A DNA stretch of 45,468 nucleotides from a virus: positions 1 through 45,468 of IMG/VR virus record IMGVR_UViG_3300033153_004406; one strand, written 5' to 3'. Shown piece by piece: positions 7,754 through 16,400 of this stretch. The position numbers were made by a program, and so were the translations under genes. The notes under the pieces were generated by a model. It saw only the letters and a list, made by a program, of their open reading frames with translations, was not told where the DNA came from and ran no database searches. Each line of letters starts with the position of its first letter. Position 1 is the first letter of the stretch.

Positions 7754-8800
7754 CTAGTAGGCGGAGAGGAAGGTACCCTGACGTTCCTCATCTTCGTAGA
7801 TACCGGCCTGCTGTGGCTGAGCTGCCTGTTGAGTACCAGTTAGTGTGTTAGAAACAGCCTGTGTACCACTACTGATCCTACTTGGGTCGTAACCAAGGCG
7901 AGACCATTCAAGAGCTAGTTGGTCGGTGTACTGAGCTACCTCATTCTGGTAGTTTCTCTGCTCTGTATCAATTTGAGACATTCTGTTAGTAAGTGATGCC
8001 TGGGCCTCTCTAATAGCAGCAGCTTTGTCTCTTTGGTTAAACCTTTGATCAATCTGGATCTGGCCTACAAGATCAGCATAGTTACTTTCAAGCTGTTTTA
8101 CCTTAAGAACAAAGTCTTTCTTCCCCCTAATTAGAGCGTCATCAAGCTCTTTAGTTCTGGTAGATAAGTCTTGAACCATACCAGCACGTTGTTTATCAAA
8201 TTCTGTATAGGGCCTTTGTAAAAGCTCACCAGCAGCGCTAGAGCTAAGAATACCAAGCCCACGTAGCATGTTCCTAGTTCTTTTCTCTACGTCTTTAGCT
8301 GTACCAAGCGCTTCAGATATATTAGTTTTAGTTTGTGTTTCGTAACCAGTCCTAGCAGAACCAACCTGGGATTCATAATCTTCTTGAGCACCACTAAGTC
8401 CTTGTATAGACTGTTCTTTTTGTGTTCCTAGTGAGGATAATTGTGAGGAAAGTAGTTCGCTACTTCTGTCGTATTGAGCATTAAGAGAATCTAATTCTGC
8501 GGCTGTTCTTTCTTCTTCGGCCCTTTTAGACTCATCAAACCCCGCATCTTCAGAAACACCAGAACTACCAGGTTGAGAAGGACCAGCAGCGCCAGCAGTA
8601 GAAAGAAACCCGCTGGTAGGACCAGGACCAACACCACCGGGGGCTTGTAATCCCAAGACACTACCGCCTTGTTGACTCAGAATATTCTGACCAGCTTGAA
8701 TTATAGGAGCAGTATAAGGAGTACCAGCACCGCCCTGCGACATAATGTTAGCGGCATCGTATGCTTCTGGTGAATATGGTCCAACGTATTTATTTGCCAT
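7754..8800 (-). CDS. Helical/coiled-coil virion protein (348 aa)
   Basis: I do not recognise a named family. The first 110 residues are Gly-, Pro- and Ser-rich and probably flexible. From about residue 110 to 310 there are long Glu/Gln/Ser/Lys-rich helices with coiled-coil periodicity, and the C-terminus is Gln-rich. Placed between the tail nozzle gene and the 1306-aa protein, it occupies the position of the smaller internal core proteins of T7-like phages, so I infer an ejection or core role. The start is the ATG at 8798-8800, 35 nt from the TTGACACGAAA motif, with AAAGGA about 12 nt upstream. An open frame continues upstream but overlaps the nozzle gene. Confidence 0.62.
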   Translation of the reverse strand: MANKYVGPYSPEAYDAANIMSQGGAGTPYTAPIIQAGQNILSQQGGSVLGLQAPGGVGPGPTSGFLSTAGAAGPSQPGSSGVSEDAGFDESKRAEEERTAAELDSLNAQYDRSSELLSSQLSSLGTQKEQSIQGLSGAQEDYESQVGSARTGYETQTKTNISEALGTAKDVEKRTRNMLRGLGILSSSAAGELLQRPYTEFDKQRAGMVQDLSTRTKELDDALIRGKKDFVLKVKQLESNYADLVGQIQIDQRFNQRDKAAAIREAQASLTNRMSQIDTEQRNYQNEVAQYTDQLALEWSRLGYDPSRISSGTQAVSNTLTGTQQAAQPQQAGIYEDEERQGTFLSAY

Positions 8801-8806
8801 ATATAC

Positions 8807-8835
8807 TTTTTCCTTTAATTCTCTTTTCGTGTCAA
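8807..8835 (-). promoter_or_regulatory. TTGACACGAAA motif, atypical -10
   Basis: TTGACACGAAA starts exactly 35 nt before the ATG at 8800, as in the other copies, but the -10 position reads GAAAAA, a poor match. Here alone a ribosome-binding-like AAAGGA lies in the interval. The conserved distance despite the weak -10 suggests either a degraded promoter or that TTGACACGAAA is itself the recognised element. Confidence 0.5.
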
Positions 8836-10745
8836 CTAACGACGTCTCCACTCTGTCTGTAATTCTGACTTCTTGGCTTAGCAGTTGTATGGGTTTGTAG
8901 TAAAGTAAACGCTCCGGCAGAGTTGTTCTTAAACTCCAGTAAAAACGACCTACCCTCAATGTTTATATTCTTCATTGTTCTCAAAAGGTTCTCATCCTGA
9001 GCACTCACACCAGTACCAATAGAATCAGCAAACGTGAAATCTGTCAGTGTGTAGTGTCCCCAGTTAACCAAAGGGCTTACAGTCGTAACAGAGATAGTCT
9101 TAGCAGTAGTAACCCCGTCTACAATAAGGTTCATAGTGATAGTACCAGTAGGCTGGCGGAACATCATATCGATGGTCTTTATCTTCTTGTAGATATACCC
9201 TAGTTTGTAGTCCTCAGATCTAACCCTAATGGTTCCAGTTACCCCACTACCAAAGTCATCCGTGCCAGTTAGTATCTCTTTAACGTACCCAGAAGCATCA
9301 TCACCATACAAGTACTGAGTAGCTTCATTAGCATCTACCCAAGTAGTCCAACAACTAGCCGTTATATTGGTCCACTCATACCAGGCAAGACGCTCCCTGT
9401 CCCAGATAAGGGCCTTAGAATTGGTAGTAGATCCAGAGGGTGTGTAGCTAAAGATAACCAGTTTCTTACTGGCGTCATTAACGTATATAGCCGCTACTCT
9501 AGACAGGTAAGCTGGGTCAATTCCCCTAACCTCGGACCTAACCCTAGCACTAAGCTCATTAGTTCTAAGCACATCAAAGGCGAATCCCGCTTCGTTACCT
9601 ACCGTATACACACCAATGTGCGACATAAACAACACGTCGTTTTCTACAGACACTATAGATCTAGGAGCCATACACCCGATTGAGGGGTTGATCTGTACTA
9701 CCTGCGGTAATCCTGAAGTAGTGAACGAAAACTCGTATAGAGACCGTTCTTTAAACACTAGCAACTTGTTCTTAAACACGATCATTCCAGTGCCCTTTTG
9801 ACCGTCGTCTCTGGATATATCTATAAACCCACCACCACCATCAATCGTAAAGTCATGGATATGGTCACCACCACCGGAGTAGTAGAGCCTAGATGGGGTA
9901 GTTGTGTTACCAAGAACGAATAGAGAGTCTTTATAAACCTGAATGTACTTGCCTATCACTCCACCAGTAGTGTTTGCTAAAGGCGGGGTAAACACTGTTG
10001 AAGGAGTAACCGCACCCTCATCTACATACTCAGCAGAGGCTTGACCCTCTATGTAAGCAATAAACATCCAGTTACCATCAGTTCTACCGTAAAGGTTGTA
10101 TCCAGTAGCACTAGCCACAGGAGTCCAACCTACAGTCATGTAGATAGAGTCAGTTAAAGTATCAACCACACAGGTCTGATCTACCGCAGCACTAGCTGTG
10201 GTCTCACCAACGGCTGTTACAGCGGTTAATTTGTAAGAGAAGGTAAAGTTACCGTCTGCACCAGTACGTGCCACAGAATCGATTGTAGGAGCACTGATAG
10301 CAGTAAAGGCTGTTATGCTTGAGCCGTCATAATAAGTAAGGGCATCGGTGCCGTTACAAATGTATGCCCTGTCATAAGCAGTAACTATGTGTGTATCTAA
10401 AGTAGTGGTATATGTTTTACCAGCTATATTGTCCCAGTCTAGTGTAGAAATATTTAGCTTCTGGAGAGTCGTCGCACTTGTTCTTATTAGAGAATCGGTG
10501 CCGTCAGCCTGGTAAAAAGAATGAATACCAGTAACCCTAGAACCGCTAGTACTACCATAATAAGCCTGGCCGGATCTTGGGCATTGTATCTTACCATCTT
10601 CAACCAATTCAATATCAGTAGCAGTTGAAAGTTCATTGGCTCGTATCTGGGTGTTAGAAACGGTGGTATTAAGGCCTCTTAGCCAGTTCTTGTAAGTAGC
10701 CTCAAGTCTCTTTGGTTCTTTGTACCTGTTCGGAAATACTCGCAT
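8832..10745 (-). CDS. Tail nozzle / tail tubular protein B-like (637 aa)
   Basis: The protein is predicted beta-rich throughout with repeated Tyr/Asp/Gly motifs of the kind found in beta-propellers, for example RLYYSGGGD and DVLFMSHIGVYTV. It starts with a short basic segment (NRYKEPKRLEATYKNWLRG) followed by a stretch on removal of input data, typical of T7 gp12-like and P22 gp10-like proteins that form the tail nozzle below the adaptor. A fibronectin-like insert (about residues 150-245, TFSYKLTAVTAVGETTASA and GYNLYGRTDG) is visible. The gene order adaptor then nozzle agrees with T7-like tails. Assignment rests on length, composition and order rather than on a catalytic motif. Confidence 0.7.
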   Translation of the reverse strand: MRVFPNRYKEPKRLEATYKNWLRGLNTTVSNTQIRANELSTATDIELVEDGKIQCPRSGQAYYGSTSGSRVTGIHSFYQADGTDSLIRTSATTLQKLNISTLDWDNIAGKTYTTTLDTHIVTAYDRAYICNGTDALTYYDGSSITAFTAISAPTIDSVARTGADGNFTFSYKLTAVTAVGETTASAAVDQTCVVDTLTDSIYMTVGWTPVASATGYNLYGRTDGNWMFIAYIEGQASAEYVDEGAVTPSTVFTPPLANTTGGVIGKYIQVYKDSLFVLGNTTTPSRLYYSGGGDHIHDFTIDGGGGFIDISRDDGQKGTGMIVFKNKLLVFKERSLYEFSFTTSGLPQVVQINPSIGCMAPRSIVSVENDVLFMSHIGVYTVGNEAGFAFDVLRTNELSARVRSEVRGIDPAYLSRVAAIYVNDASKKLVIFSYTPSGSTTNSKALIWDRERLAWYEWTNITASCWTTWVDANEATQYLYGDDASGYVKEILTGTDDFGSGVTGTIRVRSEDYKLGYIYKKIKTIDMMFRQPTGTITMNLIVDGVTTAKTISVTTVSPLVNWGHYTLTDFTFADSIGTGVSAQDENLLRTMKNINIEGRSFLLEFKNNSAGAFTLLQTHTTAKPRSQNYRQSGDVVS

Positions 10746-10751
10746 AGCATT

Positions 10752-11441
10752 TTAATAGCTCCCTAAGCCTCTTATTCCCATTGGATTAACCCCGGAACTC
10801 ATCTGTTTAGCCTGACCAATATTAGGTATTACTTCTAACCCCTCTAGTTCCATTAAGACCTGTTCTGTAAGAGCAGCGCTATCCTTCATCTTGTTAGTTT
10901 CTTCTTCACTCTCGTAGATATAAGCCATAGTGCCGTGCACAATAGCGTCCATGTTAGGACAAACGACTATGTCACCAACAGCCGTTCTATCTGGGGGTGT
11001 GTAGTAGTAAGAATAAGTAATGGTATCTCCAACAGCGGGTGCTGGGTTTAGATACATCTTCCAGACATCGTTAGCCTGGTCGTAGTATTCATACACCATC
11101 TTGCTAGAGTTATTGGAGTTATACCACTGCTTGTATTCGTTAAAGTTAAGCAGGTTCATCCTGTTGGATTCCCCTGTACCGTCAACAAACGTCTCAACTA
11201 ACCCCTTAAGCCTCATTGGGTAGGTAGCAGAGCCTATTTCATAGCTATTAGTACCATCACCAGTAGTGGTTTGGTCTCTTAAAAGGTGGCAAGACCAGAA
11301 CTGTCTCTTAGCGAAGGTTTGTTCTGCAGCTGTAACACCTCTAATGCGCAAAGCATCTGTGTTGATTGTAGATTCCCCACGCAAATCAGAGACCTGCTGG
11401 AGAATGTTTGTAACTGTTTCAGTTATTTGAGAGTTAGCCAT
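10752..11441 (-). CDS. Head-tail adaptor / tail tubular protein A-like (229 aa)
   Basis: Helical N-terminus, then a Trp- and Tyr-rich central region (MNLLNFNEYKQWYNSNN, VWKMYLNPAP, YSYYYTPPDRT) and a helical stretch before a Gly-rich end. This is the layout of T7 gp11-like and P22 gp4-like ring proteins that join the portal to the nozzle. I start at the ATG at 11439-11441, six bases after the -10 of promoter 11448-11476; a GTG two codons earlier also opens the frame. There is no ribosome-binding site. The nozzle gene follows after 6 bases. Confidence 0.72.
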   Translation of the reverse strand: MANSQITETVTNILQQVSDLRGESTINTDALRIRGVTAAEQTFAKRQFWSCHLLRDQTTTGDGTNSYEIGSATYPMRLKGLVETFVDGTGESNRMNLLNFNEYKQWYNSNNSSKMVYEYYDQANDVWKMYLNPAPAVGDTITYSYYYTPPDRTAVGDIVVCPNMDAIVHGTMAYIYESEEETNKMKDSAALTEQVLMELEGLEVIPNIGQAKQMSSGVNPMGIRGLGSY

Positions 11442-11447
11442 AACCAC

Positions 11448-11476
11448 AAACTAATCTGGATTATGTTTCGTGTCAA
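11448..11476 (-). promoter_or_regulatory. TTGACACGAAA promoter with leaderless start
   Basis: TTGACA (11471-11476), 17-nt spacer starting CGAAA, TAGTTT (11448-11453), then GTGGTT and the ATG of the adaptor gene. No Shine-Dalgarno sequence precedes the ATG. Confidence 0.75.
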
Positions 11477-11503
11477 TGAAGTTGGCCGCTTGTCAACGAG
11501 AGT

Positions 11504-12286
11504 CTAACCAGGTGAGCTTGAAGCTGATGGGCTGATAGAAGATGAAGGACTAATCGAGGCTGATTCACTCAACGAAGAGGACGGACTTATCGAAGCTGAT
11601 GGACTGATTGAGGCGCTAGCCGAGCTAGATGGGCTCAAACTTGGTGATGGGCTAGTTGATTTACTTTCAGAAACTGAGGGACTCACGGAAGCGCTGATCG
11701 AACTAGAGGGGCTATCACTGGCCGAGGGGCTAAGTGATGTACTAGACGAACTTGATGGGCTGATTGAAGCCGAGTCACTACTACTAGCACTAGACGAAGG
11801 ACTCAGTGAAGCTGAAGGACTAATTGAAGCTGAAGCACTTACTCCGGCATGTACCCAAGTACCTACAGTTTCTTGTATTACCCAACCAGCATCACCATCC
11901 CCTACCAAAACAATGTAGTCGCCTTTTATTGAGGTGGCTAGTGTATTATTCAAATTAGTAGCATCGGCCGCTGTAAGGCCATTACCCATGATCTTATCAG
12001 AAGCGTTGGGAGATATTGTAATTTTAATAGTACCATCGGTGGCACCATTTATAATCTTATATGTATAGCCTATTACTGTAGCGGGCAAAGTAACTATACA
12101 AGTAGCTGTCACGTTCTGTACGACACCACAATCACCCTCGTCTAAGGTTTTAGCTGTAGCTACGTCTTCTTCTTGCTGACGAACATACCCGAAGGTATTC
12201 GTCATTTGGTGAGTCCCGGTGTATGTCTGGCCGGTATCATTTGCTGCGTTGGGAACGGGTAGTCCGCCTACTCTTACATTACTCAT
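11504..12286 (-). CDS. Tail protein with C-terminal Ser-Pro-Ala repeat (260 aa)
   Basis: Residues 1-148 are a small beta-rich domain containing TLPATVIGYTYKIIN and a GDYIVL strand; a closely similar pattern occurs in the 122-aa protein at 13056-13424. The remaining 110 residues are SPSxS-type repeats like those of the 2248-aa protein, ending in SPG. This looks like a minor tail or fibre component with a disordered, possibly glycosylated tail. Promoter 12293-12321 places the transcription start at the ATG. The stop lies just before the promoter region of the adaptor gene. Confidence 0.7.
   Translation of the reverse strand: MSNVRVGGLPVPNAANDTGQTYTGTHQMTNTFGYVRQQEEDVATAKTLDEGDCGVVQNVTATCIVTLPATVIGYTYKIINGATDGTIKITISPNASDKIMGNGLTAADATNLNNTLATSIKGDYIVLVGDGDAGWVIQETVGTWVHAGVSASASISPSASLSPSSSASSSDSASISPSSSSSTSLSPSASDSPSSSISASVSPSVSESKSTSPSPSLSPSSSASASISPSASISPSSSLSESASISPSSSISPSASSSPG
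11505..11841 (-). repeat. Ser-Pro-Ala repeat tract in the 260-aa tail protein
   Basis: About 110 codons of degenerate SASxSPSxS units, each about 10 codons when complete. The units match those at 13494-18641 at protein level, while codons differ between units. This is the second, shorter location of the same repeat. Confidence 0.85.
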
Positions 12287-12292
12287 ATCAAC

Positions 12293-12321
12293 ACCGTAAG
12301 GTTATTCTATTTTCGTGTCAA
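12293..12321 (-). promoter_or_regulatory. TTGACACGAAA promoter with leaderless start
   Basis: TTGACA (12316-12321), 17-nt spacer, TACGGT (12293-12298), then GTTGAT and the ATG of the 260-aa gene. No clear ribosome-binding site. Confidence 0.7.
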
Positions 12322-12334
12322 CTGCTACTTGCCT

Positions 12335-13054
12335 CTAATCATCGACTAATAGAATCTCAAACGTGGTATTGATCCCACCAGTAGCACTACTTATAGCACT
12401 AACCCTTATATCCGTCTTTGCTGGCATCTTTGCTGGTAGTGGAAAAGGCATTACCATATAGCTTGAACCATCACTTGATAAACCAAAGGTTTTCTTTAGT
12501 TGGAATACCCCACCATAAGCTCTCATAGACATCTTACCCGATACAGAGTATGTCCTGTTAGTTCCGGTAAGTGAGTTTGTGCCTTGTAACAAATACCCCG
12601 TTTTACCCAGTGGGATTGTATAAAGAGCCATCAATGTCTGGTTATTACCTATCGCTATTTGTGCGTAACTTGTGGCCTTGTTCGACACAGAAGCATGAAC
12701 TATACCGGCGTTATCGGTAACTCCCATGTTTCTTAATCTGAACACTCTCCACAGAGCCGTGTCTAAAGCTACTGCAGTAGTACCGTCTAGCGTTTTTGTT
12801 TGAACTGTCAGTGTGCCGTCGCTTGATAATCCTTGAACCTCAATATCCTGACCATCCCCACCATCCGTAGAGTAAATGTGGGTTATGCTCGCTGTGGCAT
12901 TGGCTGGGTAAGAGTATGTACCACCACCATCCCACACATCCTCATAAGCACCACTCAGGGCATTGTTCTGCCCAAACTTGGACATGATAGAATGCCCAGT
13001 TATGTTCCCTTTTGCTACCTCTAATAAAAATTCCCTATCTCCTATATAACTCAT
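12335..13054 (-). CDS. Putative virion decoration or tail protein (239 aa)
   Basis: I do not recognise a specific family with certainty. The protein is Gly-, Ser- and Thr-rich and predicted mostly beta, with a helical start (REFLLEVAKGNITGHSIMSKFG). The segment DVWDGGGTYSYPANATA and what follows resembles small phage surface and tail proteins. I start at the ATG at 13052-13054, two bases after the stop of the upstream gene (TGATATG), where GGTGGTGA can act as ribosome-binding site. It lies in a run of four adjacent tail-type genes after the giant repeat protein. Confidence 0.6.
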   Translation of the reverse strand: MSYIGDREFLLEVAKGNITGHSIMSKFGQNNALSGAYEDVWDGGGTYSYPANATASITHIYSTDGGDGQDIEVQGLSSDGTLTVQTKTLDGTTAVALDTALWRVFRLRNMGVTDNAGIVHASVSNKATSYAQIAIGNNQTLMALYTIPLGKTGYLLQGTNSLTGTNRTYSVSGKMSMRAYGGVFQLKKTFGLSSDGSSYMVMPFPLPAKMPAKTDIRVSAISSATGGINTTFEILLVDD

Positions 13055-13055
13055 A

Positions 13056-13424
13056 TCACCACCATCCTTCCGTTGCATTGAAATGCAGGTTTATAATATC
13101 CCCAGTATTTAATGTCGCCGTTGTTACTCCCCAAATAGTTTCAGAACCGTTACCATCAACCGTTAAAGCGTTACTACCACAATTTATTATTTTATAATGT
13201 GTCCCTTCAATTCCCGCAGGTAACGTGAGTGTCCAGGCACCCCCGTCAGTATCACAATATATTACGTTATCATCCTCTGTTGCTGTATAAGTAGTGGTTT
13301 TCCTAGTTGTGGCACAGACCCTACCAACCGTGGTTAATGTACCTGTCATGGTATCCCCGTCTACCTGGACATACCTACCATCAAACTGTTCAAACTTTAG
13401 TTTTAATATCTTTATTATTCCCAC
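13056..13424 (-). CDS. Small tail protein sharing a domain with the 260-aa protein (122 aa)
   Basis: The likely start is the GTG at 13422-13424, which lies two bases after the stop codon of the giant protein; a longer frame would overlap that gene. The N-terminal KFEQFDGRYVQVDGDTMTG is a motif I know from many phage tail-fibre proteins. The rest (TLTLPAGIEGTHYKIIN, then a GDIINL strand and a final GWW) matches residues 55-150 of the 260-aa protein in the same order. A small beta domain on the tail is the best guess. Confidence 0.62.
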   Translation of the reverse strand: MGIIKILKLKFEQFDGRYVQVDGDTMTGTLTTVGRVCATTRKTTTYTATEDDNVIYCDTDGGAWTLTLPAGIEGTHYKIINCGSNALTVDGNGSETIWGVTTATLNTGDIINLHFNATEGWW

Positions 13425-13426
13425 AG

Positions 13427-16400
13427 CTATATTTCTATCATATAAACGCCTAGATCGGCTACTATTATTTTCGCATACGCCTCTGGGGACCATGAAGGAC
13501 TAACTGAAGCACTCTCTGAGGCCGAGGCGCTTGAGGATGGGGAAATCGAAGCACTGGGTGACAACGATGTACTAGCTGAACTACTTGGAGAAATAGAAGC
13601 GCTTGGCGAGATGCTAGCACTACTTGAAACAGATGGAGACACCGACGCCGATGGTGAAATAGAAGCACTCTCGCTAACGCTAGGCGATAGAGAGGTTGAC
13701 TCAGATACAGAGGGGCTAATACTAGCACTAGGAGAAATTGATGCAGAAGCACTGCTCGACGGTGAGACCGAGGCCGATTCTGAAACGCTAGGACTTATAG
13801 AGGCGGATGGAGATACACTAGCTGATTCTGAAACACTAGGGGAGATAGAGGCACTTTCAGAGCTTGAGGGGCTCAACGAAGCAGAGGGACTCACACTGGC
13901 ACTATCTGAAACAGAGGGACTTATCGAAGCGCTGGGCGATATAGAGGCACTTTCACTAGAGGAAGGAGAGATACTAGCACTCTCAGAAATAGAGGGGGAA
14001 ATAGAGGCTGAAGGCGAAACACTAGCACTAGCTGAACTGGAAGGACTTATTGAAACGCTGGGACTAACACTAGCGCTCTCGGACACAGAAGGCGATAAAG
14101 ATGCACTAGCTGAGCCCGAGGGAGAAATACTAGCAGACTCACTGACTGATGGGCTAACACTAGCTGATGGTGATATAGAAACCGACTCACTGGCACTAGG
14201 AGAAACAGAGGCTGATGGGCTTAAACTAGCGCTCTCTGATACTGAAGGGCTGATAGATGCCGATGGAGATATTGAAGCCGATTCACTACTACTGGGGCTG
14301 AGTGAGGCACTTGCAGAAACACTGGGACTCAAAGAAGCACTGGGCGAAATAGACGCCGATTCTGAAATAGATGGACTCAAACTGGCACTGGGACTTATAG
14401 AAGCTGATTCAGATACCGATGGAGATATTGAAGAACTAGGACTAACTGAAGCAGATTCTGAAGCACTTGGTGAAAGAGACGCACTACTACTTACAGACGG
14501 AGATATTGAAGCACTAGGAGACACAGAAGAGCTTTCAGATACAGAGGGACTTATACTTGCACTAGGCGATATAGAAGCACTCTCGCTAACTGAGGGGCTT
14601 AAGCTAGCGGATGGGCTTAACGAGGCTGATTCTGATGAACTCGGTGATATCGAAGCGCTACTAGAAACAGACGGACTTAAAGAAGCACTAGGACTTACTG
14701 AGGCAGACTCACTAACACTAGGAGATAACGAAGCCGATTCAGATATACTAGGACTTATGCTGGAGCTGGGTGAAATACTGGCTGACTCCGAAGAACTTGG
14801 AGACACACTAGCTGATTCAGACACACTGGGACTAAGAGAAGCCGAGGGCGATATCGACGGACTAGGGCTTATCGATTCAGAACCAGCCGAAAGAGAAGCT
14901 GAAGGACTAATCGAAGCACTCTCTGATATAGACGCACTAGGACTAATCGAAGCACTTTCTGATACTGATGGTGATGTGGATGCCGAGGGGCTGATAGAAG
15001 AACTAGGCGAGATGCTAGCTGACTCCGAAGATGATGGTGACAGAGAAGTATACCAAATAGTTTGGATCTCTACTTTACTAACAGTAGCACCAGTAGTGGG
15101 GGCTGTAAGAGTGGCCAGAATGGTACCTTCGTAATCACCATCCTCGTAAATATACCCGTACACATGGTCGTCAAAGAAGGGGGCACCACCCGCTATCCAG
15201 AACAGCATTAATTCTAACCCCTGTACAACAGGCCAATCCCAACCTCCCGCAGGAGCATTTACTGTGAAATAACTACTCCACTGATCGCCGTCATGAATCC
15301 TAGCTTTTACTACATCAATAGGATCGCCGGATCCCGGAGCATTGGTACCATCAACCCTCAATTGATTAGAAGACCCCTCTCCCAAACAAGTAACAGTGGC
15401 TGTGGCGTCTGTATCTACAGTTCCATCATCTACATTAGTTTCATTGTTCCAAGTATTGTCTGAGTCTGTGGGCCCACCATCAGAAGAATCAAAGTAATAA
15501 ACACCGCTCTCAGGGCTATCGGAAGAAGAGGGGCTTATAGATGCTGAGGGTGATAGAGAGGCAGACTCCGAAACAGAGGGACTCGTTGAAGCACTTGGCG
15601 ATATAGAGGCGCTTTCAGATATTGAAGCACTCGGTGACAGAGAAGCACTCTCTGATACGGATGGGCTTATAGACGCTGAGGGGCTTAGAGAGGCGCTCTC
15701 AGAAACTGATGGTGATATAGAAGCACTCGGTGAAACAGAAGCGCTTTCACTCACTGATGGAGAAATAGACGCTGATTCGCTAACACTGGGAGAAAGAGAC
15801 GCTGAAGGACTCAAACTGGCACTCTCGCTTACTGAGGGTGAGATAGACGCACTATCGCTCACAGAAGGAGACAGAGAGGCAGAAGGACTTAAACTAGAAC
15901 TATCACTCACTGACGGACTAATAGAAGCTGACGGACTAATAGAAGAGGACTCACTAACACTTGGTGAAAGGGAAGCGCTGGGCGATATAGAGGCACTTTC
16001 ACTCACAGACGGGCTTAAGCTGGATGAGGGTGAAATAGAGGCGCTTTCTGAAATACTTGGGCTGATACTAGCTGATTCACTTACACTAGGAGAGAGAGAT
16101 GCACTCGGTGATATAGAAGCAGACTCACTAACTGAAGGTGATAAAGAGGCTGATTCACTAACCGAGGGACTTATACTAGACGAAGGAGATATTGATGCTG
16201 ATTCACTAACAGACGGCGATAAACTAGCACTTTCTGACACAGAGGGACTCAAGCTAGCAGACGGTGATATTGAGGCCGACTCTGACACTGATGGAGAAAT
16301 ACTCGCACTAGGACTTATAGAAGCACTTTCTGAGACTGACGGGCTTGTTGAAGCACTTTCACTAACCGAGGGTGAAAGAGAAGCAGATGGAGAAATACTG

